A DNA stretch of 64,000 bases. Origin: Pseudomonadota bacterium (lineage in GTDB: Bacteria; Pseudomonadota; Alphaproteobacteria; Rhodospirillales; Magnetospirillaceae). The notes under the pieces were generated by a model. The model was given only the letters and a program-made list of their open reading frames with translations. It searched no databases and was not told where the DNA came from. The stretch lies in assembly GCA_021847015.1 (NCBI GenBank), contig JAJZVW010000001.1, positions 124,001 through 188,000 on the forward strand, given 5' to 3'. The first letter of the stretch is position 1. Every line of letters starts with the position of its first letter. A program made the translations under genes and the position numbers. This document shows positions 28,201 to 38,069 of this stretch, in pieces.

Positions 28201-28766
28201 TCGGCCCCTTTCAGCCGGTTCTCGGCCTCGTGCCGGCGGGAATAGAGTCCGGCGATGCCGGCGGCTTCCTCCAGCAGCGACCGGCGCTCGGATGGCTTGG
28301 CATTGATGATGGCGCCGATCCGGCCCTGACTGACCAGGCCCGAGGAGCGGGCGCCGGTGGCCGCATCGGCGAACAGAAGCTGGACGTCGCGCGCCCGCGT
28401 CTCGGCCCCGTTGATCCGGTAGCTGGAACCGCGTCCGCGTTCGATGCGGCGGATGACCTCCAGCTCTTCGAAAGCATGATAGGGAGGCGGAGCGAAACCA
28501 CCCCGGTTGTCGAGATGGACGGCGACTTCGGCGATGTTGCGGGACGGACGGCCCGACGTGCCGCCGAAGATGACGTCGTCCATTTCGCCGCCGCGCATGT
28601 GGCGGGCCGAGGTCTCCCCCATGACCCAGCGCAGCGCCTCGATCAGATTGGATTTGCCGCAACCGTTGGGGCCGACGATGCCGGTCATCCCGGGCTCGAT
28701 CAGCAACTCGGCGGGATCGACGAAGGACTTGAACCCCGACAGCCTGAGCTTGCTGAAGTGGATCAT
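25299..28766 (-). CDS. smc: Chromosome segregation SMC protein
   Basis: An 1155-residue SMC ATPase, the core of bacterial condensin. The N-terminal Walker A is GPNGCGKSNLIEAL (residues 33-46). Two long Ala/Arg/Glu-rich coiled coils flank a hinge near residues 500-640. The C-terminal head has the LSGGEQALTALALL signature and the Walker B/D-loop VLDEVDAPLDDANV. The DsbA-like gene lies 43 bp upstream on the same strand; scpA/scpB are not nearby. Confidence 0.97.
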   Translation of the reverse strand: MIHFSKLRLSGFKSFVDPAELLIEPGMTGIVGPNGCGKSNLIEALRWVMGETSARHMRGGEMDDVIFGGTSGRPSRNIAEVAVHLDNRGGFAPPPYHAFEELEVIRRIERGRGSSYRINGAETRARDVQLLFADAATGARSSGLVSQGRIGAIINAKPSERRSLLEEAAGIAGLYSRRHEAENRLKGAEANLSRLDDVMLTLGQQLDGLRKQARQAARYRALSENIVKVEAQILHLAWLEALEAVEAARVSLRDADLRVAEASERTAVAATGKAEAAACLPELRKADAETAGILQRLMVEREQLEAEEGRLAETRRDLEQRLAQASSDLQRERARSADAEHAIARLVAEREDILAAATGEDGARGDAEDTVAATASAVAVIERDLAQVMEEVAAADAERAAALRRHADAEARRDRLRDRLAQVETQRAQADAETIGREALTAVEMDLESALEYLAESREAAEEADRRRRQAQAARDSGRDAVQAAVAARSRLSAEADALTAVLAQHGSSGHAPVLDGVSAPAGWELALVAALGDDLGASLDAAAPLHWIELGPPDGGPGLPPEAECLARFVTAPAALTRRLAQVGVAADATAAERLRERLAVGQRLVTRDGDLFRWDGYTIRAGAPSPMALRLAQRNRLRELELRLGDADAGVEEAEARAEAASRVVEEAAENERRAKDAVRRAEAETAAARETHSRLAQRFAAAESRLAALAEQAEAATADLEEAEQEVMAARDMVAGFPQSEGGRDRVAALRADLAERRSALVEARSALDRLVREAGERKRRLDAIAQDADSWRRRADAARGHVQDLESRREAVAAEIERLATLPDVIARRRAELLDRIGEAEAARRDAAERLIAAEQRLVEADRQARAAEVALQAEREQRIRSEAALGAAEQQCRSVAGRIAERLDVTPEQLGAVAGIDPADPPDRDDLHRRLDRLSRERDAMGPVNLRAEQEVGELEERLAGMRVEKDDLVQAIARLRQAIAELNREGRERLLASFQDVDRHFRDLFVRLFGGGRAHLALTESDDPLAAGLEIMASPPGKRLQVLSLLSGGEQALTALALLFAVFMTNPAPICVLDEVDAPLDDANVDRFCSLVETIANSTGTRFLVVTHHRMSMARMDRLYGVTMAERGVSQLVSVDLAQAEAFRDALSG

Positions 28767-28809
28767 CCCACGCCCCCTCTGGCGCTCCCCCTTGCGCCCC
28801 CCACGCGGC

Positions 28810-29427
28810 CTACTTCTTCTTGGCGGTGGCGGCGGCGTAAGCCTTGATCAGCTCCTTGTCGACCTCGTCATAGGTTTGCGCGCCCGCGAACAGCTTGCCG
28901 TTGATCACCAGCGACGGCGTGGCGTCCACGCCGTACTTCTTCGCGGCATCTTCGGCGCGAGCCTGGATGGCGTCGGCCAAGTCCTGCCGCGTCAGGCAGG
29001 AATCCACCTGGTCCGGCGTCATCCCCGCGATGCGAAGCACGTGCTTCATCTCGTCGAGGGGGCTCTGGGCGGTGGCCCATTTCTCCTGGGTCTGGAACAG
29101 CAGGTCCAGCACGCCGAAGTACCGTTCCGGCCCCGCGCATTGGGCGATCATCGACGCCCCCACGGACAGTTCCGCGGGCGCGGTGGGAAAATCGCGGTAA
29201 AGGAATTTCGCCTTGCCGGTATCGACCCAGTCGGTCTTGATCTTGGGGATCACGGTCTCGGCGAAATGGGCGCAGTGCGGGCATGTCAGCGACGCGTATT
29301 CGATGATGGTGACCGGAGCGTCGGGTTTGCCCAACATCTGATCGATGGAGGCGGTATCGGCGCCATGGGCGACACCCGCAGCGAATGACACAACCAGAGC
29401 GAGCAGCCGAAAAACAGCCTTCACCAT
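28810..29427 (-). CDS. DsbA-family thiol-disulfide protein, periplasmic
   Basis: A 205-residue thioredoxin-fold protein with a signal peptide (KAVFRLLALVVSFAAGVAHG). The active site is CPHC in EYASLTCPHCAHFAE and the cis-Pro loop is DATPSLVING. The domain is of the DsbA/BdbD (thioredoxin_4) type with an inserted helical region. It would oxidise or isomerise exported proteins. ATG 29427 has AAGGAGGC just upstream. Confidence 0.92.
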   Translation of the reverse strand: MVKAVFRLLALVVSFAAGVAHGADTASIDQMLGKPDAPVTIIEYASLTCPHCAHFAETVIPKIKTDWVDTGKAKFLYRDFPTAPAELSVGASMIAQCAGPERYFGVLDLLFQTQEKWATAQSPLDEMKHVLRIAGMTPDQVDSCLTRQDLADAIQARAEDAAKKYGVDATPSLVINGKLFAGAQTYDEVDKELIKAYAAATAKKK

Positions 29428-29599
29428 TGCCTCCTTGGCCGGGATTCTCCCCCAGATATTAAGAGGCGGCACCGAATGGCACAAGGAGAGTGACGGGAGG
29501 GGCATGGACCCGCGCGACGAATTGGACGTCTCACGGACAGGTCCCACCCTGGAAGCGCCGGCCCAGCGACGGCGACGTGGGCCGGAGCCGCCGCGCGCG

Positions 29600-30088
29600 T
29601 CAGCCCCCCAGACGCCGCCCCAGACGCTCCAGCGCGTCCCGCAATTCGGGATCGTCGACGCGGGCCAGCGCGGCCGTCAGATCGCCCGGCGGCTGGTTCG
29701 CCCCGGCCCGTGGGGCCGCCGGCGCGCTCCGGGCACGGGGAAGCGGTCCGTGCCGCAATTGAAGGCGCGCGACCGCCCGATAGCCGAAATGGCCGTTGAT
29801 GCGTTCGAGAACCAGCGGCTCCAGGTGCTGGAGGTCGGTGGCGAAGGCGGAGGAGGCCACCTTGACCACCAGCGTCCCCTCCGCCCGTTCCTTGGGCGGG
29901 AACTTGATGCGCGACGGCAGCGTATGGGCGGCCACCGCCGGCCCGACGATGGCGGGCCAATCGACCACCAGCGCGGCATCGACGAAGCCGTGGCCGCCGA
30001 AGACTCCGCGCGTCGCCCGCCCGGCCGGCACGGCGATGGCGACCAAGCCGTTGGTGCGGCGCTCGGCGGAGTCTGTGGCGCTGGTCAT
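29600..30088 (-). CDS. DUF721 (DciA-like) protein
   Basis: A 162-residue DUF721 protein. The KH-like core is WPAIVGPAVAAHTLPSRIKFPP...GTLVVKVASSAFATDLQHLEPLVLERINGHFG. The family includes DciA, which helps load the replicative helicase in bacteria lacking DnaC. An alphaproteobacterial C-terminal extension follows. It lies back to back with mutY (28 bp between starts), so the two share a promoter region. Confidence 0.85.
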   Translation of the reverse strand: MTSATDSAERRTNGLVAIAVPAGRATRGVFGGHGFVDAALVVDWPAIVGPAVAAHTLPSRIKFPPKERAEGTLVVKVASSAFATDLQHLEPLVLERINGHFGYRAVARLQLRHGPLPRARSAPAAPRAGANQPPGDLTAALARVDDPELRDALERLGRRLGG

Positions 30089-30116
30089 GGCCAGACCTTA
30101 CCACTATCCTTCGTCC

Positions 30117-31181
30117 ATGTCCGCCCCTTCCCCCGACGGTCTCGCCCGCCGACTGCTCGCGTGGTACGACCGCAACCGCCGCAGCCTGCCCTGGCGCGCC
30201 GCGCCCGGCCAGATCCCGGACCCCTACCGGGTATGGCTGTCCGAAATCATGCTGCAGCAGACCACGGTCCAAGCGGCCGCGCCTTATTTCCTGACCTTTC
30301 AGGAACGCTGGCCGACGATCCACGCGCTGGCCGCAGCCCCCGTCGAGGACGTCATGCAAGCCTGGGCGGGATTGGGCTATTACGCACGGGCGCGAAATCT
30401 CCACAAATGCGCGCAGGTGGTGTCCCAATGGCGGGAGGGCCGCTTTCCCGACGACGAAGCGGCACTGCGCCAGTTGCCGGGAATCGGCGATTACACGGCT
30501 GCCGCGATCGCCGCCATCGCCTTCGACAGGCCCGCGGTGGTCGTGGACGGCAACGTCGAGCGGGTGATGGCGCGGCTGTTCGCCCATGCCGAGCCCCTGC
30601 CCGCCGCCAAAGCCGCCCTGAAGCGGCTGGCCGCCGGCCTGACGCCCGGGGAACGGCCGGGGGACTACGCCCAGGCGGTGATGGACCTGGGCGCCACCAT
30701 TTGCACTCCCCGGGGAGATGCGGCCTGCGGCATCTGCCCGTGGATGGAGTTCTGCGAGGCCCGCCGGCTGGGGATCGCGGCGGACCTTCCGGCCAAAGCG
30801 GAAAAACCGGAACGCCCCGTCCGCCACGGCATCGCCTTCTGGACCGTGCGCCGGGACGATGCCGTCCTGCTCCGCCGCCGTCCCCCCCAAGGATTGTTGG
30901 GAGGCATGATGGAAATCCCGTCGACGCCGTGGCGATCCGCCCCCTGGACCCTGGGCGAGGCCAGCGCCGAGGCACCGCTGGGCGCGGACTGGCGGCTATT
31001 GCCGGGATCGGTCCGCCATACCTTCTCGCACTTCCATCTGGAGCTTGCCGTCGCGGTGGGAAGGGCTGGACCCGGGGCCTTCCCGCGCGGTATTTGGTGT
31101 TCGCTGGACCATCTGGGGGGGCAGGCCCTGCCGACGCTCATGCGCAAGGTGGTCAGACACGCCCTGGCCAAGGGCTACTGA
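30117..31181 (+). CDS. mutY: A/G-specific adenine DNA glycosylase
   Basis: A 354-residue MutY that removes adenine opposite 8-oxoguanine. It has the catalytic Glu in SEIMLQQTTV, the helix-hairpin-helix LPGIGDYTAAAI with Asp in VVDGNVERV, and an iron-sulfur Cys set (C-x6-C-x2-C-x5-C in CTPRGDAACGICPWMEFC). A C-terminal NUDIX-like domain recognises 8-oxoG. It diverges from the DUF721 gene. Confidence 0.96.
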   Translation: MSAPSPDGLARRLLAWYDRNRRSLPWRAAPGQIPDPYRVWLSEIMLQQTTVQAAAPYFLTFQERWPTIHALAAAPVEDVMQAWAGLGYYARARNLHKCAQVVSQWREGRFPDDEAALRQLPGIGDYTAAAIAAIAFDRPAVVVDGNVERVMARLFAHAEPLPAAKAALKRLAAGLTPGERPGDYAQAVMDLGATICTPRGDAACGICPWMEFCEARRLGIAADLPAKAEKPERPVRHGIAFWTVRRDDAVLLRRRPPQGLLGGMMEIPSTPWRSAPWTLGEASAEAPLGADWRLLPGSVRHTFSHFHLELAVAVGRAGPGAFPRGIWCSLDHLGGQALPTLMRKVVRHALAKGY

Positions 31182-31193
31182 CAGGACGGACAC

Positions 31194-31778
31194 ATGCGCA
31201 AGATCCTTTTCCTCGCCGCACTCGCCCTGGCCGCCGCCGGGCGCGACCATCCGGCGCTGGCCGGCGAAGAGATGCTGATTTTTCCGCCCGCCGACTGGCA
31301 GCGGTTGCCGATGCTGACCCAGCAGAACGTCACCGTCGCCCGCATGCTGCCGCCCGGCGCCACTCCGCAACATTACGACGAGGCCATCAATGTCGAGCGC
31401 TATGACGGCTTCAGCAATCCGCCGAAGGACTTCGCCCTCAGCGCGGTTCAAGAAGTGCGGAAGAACTGCGAGGGCGTCCAGGTAAGCCCCGTCGACGAGA
31501 CCCCGATCAACAATTACCCGGCCGCGGCGTTGCGGGTTGCCTGCACCAGGGGCCGCCACACCGGCCGCAGCGGCCTGATGATGGTGATCGCCGTCGCCGG
31601 CAAGCATGCCCTCTACGTCGCCAAGCGCATCTGGTTCGGACCGCCGGTCGCCGCCAACCAAGCCGTTCTCGTTCCGCAAGACACGCTGGCCGCCTGGGAC
31701 GCCTTCGCCGCCACCGTCACCCTGTGCGATCCCGACGACAGCACTCACCCCTGCCCGTCGGCGAACAGGCAGAGATGA
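31194..31778 (+). CDS. Secreted protein of unknown function
   Basis: A 194-residue protein with a clear Sec signal (MRKILFLAALALAAAG, cleavage near ALA-GEE). The mature part has LIFPPADWQRLPMLTQQNVTV, a pair of Cys (KNCEG and VACTRG) and another pair near the end (LCDPDDSTHPCPS) that could form disulfides. No recognised domain. It starts 12 bases after mutY and may be cotranscribed. Confidence 0.75.
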   Translation: MRKILFLAALALAAAGRDHPALAGEEMLIFPPADWQRLPMLTQQNVTVARMLPPGATPQHYDEAINVERYDGFSNPPKDFALSAVQEVRKNCEGVQVSPVDETPINNYPAAALRVACTRGRHTGRSGLMMVIAVAGKHALYVAKRIWFGPPVAANQAVLVPQDTLAAWDAFAATVTLCDPDDSTHPCPSANRQR

Positions 31779-31814
31779 GGCTTGGGGCAAGGATGGCAGA
31801 CTCTTCCCCTGGCC

Positions 31815-32156
31815 CTACTGGACGGTATTGGTGGCCCAGAGGGGATCGTTCGGCCAATAGATCACGGCATTGCCGTCGTCCTGCATGATCAGGTACGACC
31901 CCGGCTTGCCGTTGGTGCCGCTCGCCCAGGCCGGCGACCCATTGTAGAAGTACAGCACGAAATTGCCGTCTCCCTGCATGATGGCCCGCTGGATGGCCTT
32001 GCCGTCGGTGCCGGTCGCCCACAGCGGCTTCATGTCGATGGTGCGGTAAAGAACCAGATTGCCGTCGTTCTGGAGAATCAGTTCGTAGCCATTGTTGGTC
32101 GAGGAGATCGCTTGGCCGGGAAGAAGTTGCTGGCCGGGAGTAAGTATATTCGACAT
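31815..32156 (-). CDS. Small bulb-type (GNA-like) mannose-binding lectin
   Basis: A 113-residue protein that is a single beta-prism lectin domain. Three copies of the mannose-binding motif QxDxNxVxY are intact: QNDGNLVLY (29-37), QGDGNFVLY (61-69) and QDDGNAVIY (92-100), each preceded by a short turn and followed by W. No signal peptide is visible. Such domains occur in bacteriocins (larger, two-domain) and in secreted adhesins; which applies here is open. It is monocistronic, with an AT-rich upstream region. Confidence 0.85.
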   Translation of the reverse strand: MSNILTPGQQLLPGQAISSTNNGYELILQNDGNLVLYRTIDMKPLWATGTDGKAIQRAIMQGDGNFVLYFYNGSPAWASGTNGKPGSYLIMQDDGNAVIYWPNDPLWATNTVQ

Positions 32157-32333
32157 GAATAACCCCCTATTGGTTGTTTACAGGCACACCCTAGCCCCAC
32201 GGCATCCTAGCGTCAATTACGCAAGATGTCGTTATGCGTGTATGCATTACATAAACAACTAACATAGGATGTATATAGCATTTGCCAAGCGCCGCGACCC
32301 GGCTCGCCAACGAGACCGGTGGAACGCGCGGGG

Positions 32334-33461
<1,128 letters not shown>

Positions 33462-33614
33462 TCAACAAACGTTTTGAATCCAGCAACTTGACGCCCCCCA
33501 CCGCACCGCGCGGCAATGATTCTCCTGGCGTATTGCGGGGGGGAGCCACCCCGACCACATGGAGAATTGCCGAAGACGCGGAATATCGCCCGCCGTACAG
33601 ACGAGGAGGGTTTC

Positions 33615-33989
33615 ATGCCGATCGGGACAAGGACCAACCTGACCAGCTACTGGCAGGACTGGGTAAATCTGGTTCTGGGCGTGTGGCTGTTCATCGCCCC
33701 CTGGGCGCTGGGCTATTCCGGCTCGCCCGCGCCGGCCTGGAATTCGTGGATTTTCGGTGTCGTCATCGCGGTGTTGTCCATCGCCGCCCTGGTGCAGTTC
33801 GCCCTTTGGGAGGAATGGGTGAACGTCGTCATCGGTGTCTGGCTGCTGATCTCCCCCTGGGTGCTCGGCTTTGCCGCCACCCCCGGCGGAGCGACCACAT
33901 GGAACCAAGTGGTGATCGGAATCGTCGTCGGGCTGGTCGCCCTGTGGGATGCCCTGTCCCACCGCGAACGGCCGCGCGCGGCCGCCTGA
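33615..33989 (+). CDS. SPW-repeat membrane protein
   Basis: A 124-residue membrane protein with two SPW repeats: WVNLVLGVWLFIAPWALGYS and WVNVVIGVWLLISPWVLGFA. Four hydrophobic helices are predicted. The function of the family is unknown. A strong GAGGAGGG precedes ATG 33615. Confidence 0.88.
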   Translation: MPIGTRTNLTSYWQDWVNLVLGVWLFIAPWALGYSGSPAPAWNSWIFGVVIAVLSIAALVQFALWEEWVNVVIGVWLLISPWVLGFAATPGGATTWNQVVIGIVVGLVALWDALSHRERPRAAA

Positions 33990-34017
33990 CGCCCCTGCCG
34001 GGCGGGAGGCCAGGAGG

Positions 34018-34662
34018 CTACTCCGCCTCCCGCACGGGCTCCCGAAGGGCCAAAGACGGCAGCGTCATCTGCGCCACCGGCGCGAACGAGCGGCGATGGT
34101 GGGGAGTCGGGCCCAGCCGGCGCAGCGCCTCGCGGTGATCATTGGTGCCGTAGCCGGCGTTGGTTTCCCAGCCGTAGCCCGGACAGGCCGCCGCCAGACC
34201 GGCCATGAGCGCGTCGCGATGGACCTTCGCGACCACCGAGGCGGCGGCGATGGACAGACTGAGCCCGTCGCCGCCCACCACGCAGCGCACCGGGCACGGC
34301 AGCGTGTCCGGCGGCCGGTTGCCGTCCACCAGCGCCCACTCGGCCGTCCGCCCCAAAGCCTGGTAGGCGCGGGCCATGGCACGAAAGGTGGCCCGCAGGA
34401 TGTTCATGGAATCGATCTCGGCGACGCTGGCCTCGCCGATGCCGACGTCGGCGCAATCGCGCACCAGCGCGGCCAATTCCTCCCGGCGGCGGCGTGGAAG
34501 CTTTTTCGAATCGTCGAGCTGTTCGAGAAGGCGCCGCGGCAGGCGGTCGGGATCGAGGATGACCGCGGCCGCCACGACCGGCCCGGCCAGGGGCCCCCGG
34601 CCCACCTCGTCGATTCCGGCGACGATGCCGCCCAGGGATCGCTCGAAGGTGAAATCCGGCAT
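34018..34662 (-). CDS. rnhB: Ribonuclease HII
   Basis: A 214-residue RNase HII that removes ribonucleotides from DNA. Catalytic residues are in [15 protein letters not shown] (D-E) and [10 protein letters not shown] (Asp), with the later [17 protein letters not shown] 34662 gives the usual length; the frame is open upstream without similarity. The close ccrM/rnhB association is common in alphaproteobacteria. Confidence 0.95.
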   Translation of the reverse strand: MPDFTFERSLGGIVAGIDEVGRGPLAGPVVAAAVILDPDRLPRRLLEQLDDSKKLPRRRREELAALVRDCADVGIGEASVAEIDSMNILRATFRAMARAYQALGRTAEWALVDGNRPPDTLPCPVRCVVGGDGLSLSIAAASVVAKVHRDALMAGLAAACPGYGWETNAGYGTNDHREALRRLGPTPHHRRSFAPVAQMTLPSLALREPVREAE

Positions 34663-34836
34663 CGTCCCCCTTATCCCGCTGCCAGCCGGCCGCAACGGAC
34701 GGCGTGGACGAATAGGGATAATCGGCGGCGGCACCCATGTCCAAGGAATAAAGCCCTGTGAACCAAGCCCACGGGCCGAATTCCGTCTCGGATCCTCCCA
34801 TGGCGGCGGAACCGCCATGGGAGTCGTCACCCGATC

Positions 34837-36369
34837 TCAGCCGACGGCGGCCAGCGCGGCGTCGGACTGCGCACCCTGCTGGGCGTTACGGCTGACGGCG
34901 TTGGCCAGCGCGTTGCCCATCGCCTGGGCCAGGATGTCGCCCTGGCCCTGCTGGGCATTGTTGCGGTTGAGGGCGTTGGCGAGCACCTGGGCCAACAGCT
35001 CGTTCTGGCCGTTCTGCTGGTTGCGGTTGGCGGCATTGGCCACCGCCTGGGCCAGGATCGCGTCGGCCAGGCAGGTCTGCAGGGTGTTGCGGCTGCCGGA
35101 GTTGGCCAGCGCGTTGGCCACGGCTTGGGCCAGGATCGCATCGTTCTGGTTGCCGTACTGGCCGTTGCGGTTGGCGCCATTGGCCAGTGCGTTGACCATC
35201 GCCTGGGCCACGATGGCGTCGTTCAGGTTGCCCTGCCGCTGTCCCTGGGAATTGCGGCTCAGAGCGGCAAGCAGCGACCCGGCGACACCCTGGTCGTCCC
35301 GCTGCTGGCGCAATTGGTCGACGAGGGCGGCGGCGATGGCGTTGACGAAGGACATGAGAGGCTCCTCTTGAGAAGAATTGAGGGAGAGAAGGGAACCGTC
35401 CGGCAACAGGACGGACGGCAAAACCGGAGCGAGGGAGATGAACGCCTTGTCGGCGTCTTCCCTGGCGTCCGGCGGCGGAACGAGCACCGGGGATTGGTCG
35501 AAGCCCATCCGCGCCAGAGTTGCCTGCACGGCCCCGATCAGCGCCGAAGCCGACACGTGCGGCCCCGCCTGCGACAAGGTTTCGAGCAGGGCGAAGGTGA
35601 AGGCCGAGCAGCCTTTGGTCTGGGCCGTGCAGGTGGCGGCAAGCTCGGCATCCCGGCATGCGAGGACAAGCATGCCGTTCAATTCAGATTGGCCCACCGC
35701 ATCCCCGGCCGTTCCGCCGAGCGCCGACAGCAGGGACAGGCTGGGCAAGGCCGGCCGAAACGAACGGCCGAACGCCTTCACCACCAGAGCGTTTTCCTGC
35801 TGGTCGGCATGGTTGGCGAAGTCGCCGGGGGTCATGCGGGTGAATGCCTTGACGCGCGCACGGTCGATCACCAGCCCGCCGCTGCGCTGCCCGGCCAGGA
35901 GCAACTTGCCCACGCCACCCGAGAAACAGGCATCCAGCACCACCGTCAACACCCCGGCCGGCACCGGTCGCGACGACGCCACCAGGCCTTCGTCGAAGAA
36001 GGCGCCGTCGTGCAGCATCAGGCATTCCTCGAACCGGCCGCCCCGCAACGCCGTCGAGCCATGCCCCGAGAAATAGAACACGACCCGATCCTGCGGCGAC
36101 ACGCCCGCCAGGGCTCCGGTCAGAGCGTCGGAGACGTTGGCCGTGGTGGCCTCCGCGTCGAGCAGCAGGCGGATCGAGAACCCATATCGGTCCTGCAGAA
36201 GTGCGGCCACGGCCCGGGCATCGTTGATGCAACTCGGCAAGTCGTTGACGGTGCCGAGGTAATTGTCGATCCCGACCACCACGGCGCTCTTCTTCGGTCC
36301 ATTGCGGGAACCCTCGGCCTCGCTCGCGCGGGACGCGCCCCTGCCGCTGTTCTTACGGGATTCGCCCAT
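34837..36369 (-). CDS. Metacaspase (caspase-like peptidase) with repetitive C-terminus
   Basis: A 510-residue protein. Residues about 25-250 are a caspase-like fold with catalytic His103 in VVFYFSGHGS and Cys148 in VVLDACFSGG; KSAVVVGIDNYLGTVNDLPSCINDAR is the typical first strand. After a linker, residues about 350-505 hold at least five imperfect repeats of the type DAILAQAVANALAN..SRN, rich in Ala, Asn and Gln. No signal peptide or membrane helix is seen. ATG 36369 is chosen with GGGAGGGG upstream. The tail may mediate assembly or substrate binding (inference). Confidence 0.9.
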   Translation of the reverse strand: MGESRKNSGRGASRASEAEGSRNGPKKSAVVVGIDNYLGTVNDLPSCINDARAVAALLQDRYGFSIRLLLDAEATTANVSDALTGALAGVSPQDRVVFYFSGHGSTALRGGRFEECLMLHDGAFFDEGLVASSRPVPAGVLTVVLDACFSGGVGKLLLAGQRSGGLVIDRARVKAFTRMTPGDFANHADQQENALVVKAFGRSFRPALPSLSLLSALGGTAGDAVGQSELNGMLVLACRDAELAATCTAQTKGCSAFTFALLETLSQAGPHVSASALIGAVQATLARMGFDQSPVLVPPPDAREDADKAFISLAPVLPSVLLPDGSLLSLNSSQEEPLMSFVNAIAAALVDQLRQQRDDQGVAGSLLAALSRNSQGQRQGNLNDAIVAQAMVNALANGANRNGQYGNQNDAILAQAVANALANSGSRNTLQTCLADAILAQAVANAANRNQQNGQNELLAQVLANALNRNNAQQGQGDILAQAMGNALANAVSRNAQQGAQSDAALAAVG

Positions 36370-36822
36370 CGGTCTGCCCCTCCCAGGATGGGCCCATCGA
36401 TCCCGCCGCCGGCTAGATATAACTATAGAATTGCCACTGTCACGGGCGCAGCGCGCCCATAAGAAATGACAACACTGTTTCACACTTACTGCGGGGTCAT
36501 CAGGGCTCTATTGACAGCGGGAGGGTATTTCCGAAGACTTTTTGGGTCAACTCCACATTGCGGCTAGCTATTTTGTCCCGATCAGGCCGCCATTCATCTT
36601 TCCGCCTAGGCGAATGTCCATGATTTAGCCGCGCCACAGTTACCGCCCAATAATCAGGCATTTCGACCACGACTCGTGCGATCCGGCCTGCGGCGGGGTC
36701 GCCGCAAAGCGAGGCGCCCCACCGCCGGGAGCGCGTTGGCGCCACGAATCGCGGCAACACAACACAGAGCTGGCCGGATTCGTTTGGACAGATTCCGGCC
36801 AGCTCTCAGGAGGGGTGTTCGG
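36370..36822. other. Junction between core genome and element 1
   Basis: About 450 bp without a supported gene. The first part (36400-36500) is AT-rich and should carry the metacaspase promoter. No tRNA or clear att repeat for element 1 is visible here. The right end has a 13-bp hairpin (AGAGCTGGCCGGA 36766-36778 with its complement 36794-36806) directly before the integrase Shine-Dalgarno AGGAGGGG. Confidence 0.5.
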
Positions 36823-37824
36823 ATGGCGGCTTTCAGGAAATGTTCGGGCGGATGGCAGGCGATCGTTCGGCGCGGTGGCGTCTACGAATCCCGCACGTTC
36901 GACACCAAGGCGGATGCCGAGGAGTGGGCGGCCGAGCTTGAGCGCAAAATCCGGCGGAACGAACATCTGGACAGCAAGGAGGCCGAGGAGACGACGCTGG
37001 GAGCAGCCCTCGACCGCTACCTTGTCGAAGCGATCCCCGGCAAGAAGGGAGAAACCCAGGATCGGCGCCGGATAGCCGCATGGAAGCGCGATGACCTATC
37101 CAAGAAGCCCTTGGCGAAGATCAAGGGCACCGACCTCGCAACCTGGCGCGACAAGCGGCTTGCCGCCGGCGTATCGGGTGGCACCGTCCGCCGGGACCTC
37201 GTCATCCTCTCCCACCTGTTCAACTTGGCCCGCAAGGAATGGGGCATGGCGGGACTTGCCAATCCCGTCGAGAACATCCGCCAGCCCTCGCCCGGGCGTG
37301 CCCGCGACCGCCGGCTGAATACGTCCCCGGACAAGGACGGCAAGACCGAGGAAGTGCGTCTTCTGGCGGCGTGCGAGGCGTCGGCGAATCCATGGCTGGC
37401 TCCCATGGTCAAGCTGGCCCTTGCCACAGCCATGCGTCAGAGCGAACTCCTCGCCCTCCGTTGGGAAAACATTGACCTACGGCGCAAGGTGGCCCACCTC
37501 GACGACACCAAGAACGGCGAGCGCCGCGACGTGCCTTTGTCGTCGGTCGCCGTGGCGGTGCTGGGGGCTTTGCCCCGCTCGGTGAACGGCAGGGTGCTCC
37601 CCGTCAGCGTCGGGCGCCTTAACATCCAGTGGAGGAAGGCCGTAGCCGCCGCCGGCCTCAAGGATTTTCATTTTCACGACCTGCGGCACGAAGCGACAAG
37701 CCGGCTGTTCGAAAAAGGCCTTAACCCGATGGAAGCGGCGAGCGTCACCGGGCATAAAACCCTTGCCATGCTTAAGCGTTACACCCATCTCCGGGCGGAA
37801 GACCTCGCCGCGAAGTTGGGGTAA
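36823..37824 (+). CDS. Tyrosine recombinase (integrase) of element 1
   Basis: A 333-residue phage-type integrase. An AP2-like/SAM-like N-terminus (GGWQAIVRRGGVYESRTFDT) binds arm sites, the core-binding domain follows, and the catalytic domain has Arg in ATAMRQSELLAL, HDLRHEATS (H-x-x-R), TGHKT and the nucleophile Tyr in LKRYTHL. It is closely related to the integrase at 39860 but lacks that protein's 44-residue insert. ATG 36823 has a strong Shine-Dalgarno. The DUF4160 gene starts two bases after its stop. Confidence 0.95.
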   Translation: MAAFRKCSGGWQAIVRRGGVYESRTFDTKADAEEWAAELERKIRRNEHLDSKEAEETTLGAALDRYLVEAIPGKKGETQDRRRIAAWKRDDLSKKPLAKIKGTDLATWRDKRLAAGVSGGTVRRDLVILSHLFNLARKEWGMAGLANPVENIRQPSPGRARDRRLNTSPDKDGKTEEVRLLAACEASANPWLAPMVKLALATAMRQSELLALRWENIDLRRKVAHLDDTKNGERRDVPLSSVAVAVLGALPRSVNGRVLPVSVGRLNIQWRKAVAAAGLKDFHFHDLRHEATSRLFEKGLNPMEAASVTGHKTLAMLKRYTHLRAEDLAAKLG

Positions 37825-37826
37825 CG

Positions 37827-38069
37827 ATGCCCACGCTCCTCCGACTCGCGGGATGGCGGTTTTTCTTTTACAGTGACGAGGGCGATCCTCGCGAGCCACC
37901 GCACGTTCATGTCACCTCGGGCGAGAAGGTGGCGAAGTTCTGGCTTGAGCCGGTCGAGCTGGTGAACAGCAAGCGGCTTCGGCCGGATGAGATAAGCGGA
38001 TTGATGGCCGTTGTCGAAGACCATCGAGCAGAGTTTCTGGAGGCGTGGAATGCGCACTTTGGCGCTTGA
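37827..38069 (+). CDS. DUF4160 protein, copy 1
   Basis: An 80-residue DUF4160 protein: MPTLLRLAGWRFFFYSDEG, then DPREPPHVHV, the family hallmark, and EISGLMAVVEDHRAEFLEAW. DUF4160 genes usually precede DUF2442 genes and are suspected toxin-antitoxin or regulatory pairs; no activity is shown. It overlaps the next gene by 20 bases. Confidence 0.85.
   Translation: MPTLLRLAGWRFFFYSDEGDPREPPHVHVTSGEKVAKFWLEPVELVNSKRLRPDEISGLMAVVEDHRAEFLEAWNAHFGA

Noticed and set aside
25299-28766. Very long open frames on the plus strand opposite smc
   Set aside because: They mirror the GC-rich coiled-coil codons of smc and have no domain content.
36500-36760. An 86-codon minus-strand ORF before integrase 1
   Set aside because: No good start signal or recognisable domain; the region is more likely junction DNA.
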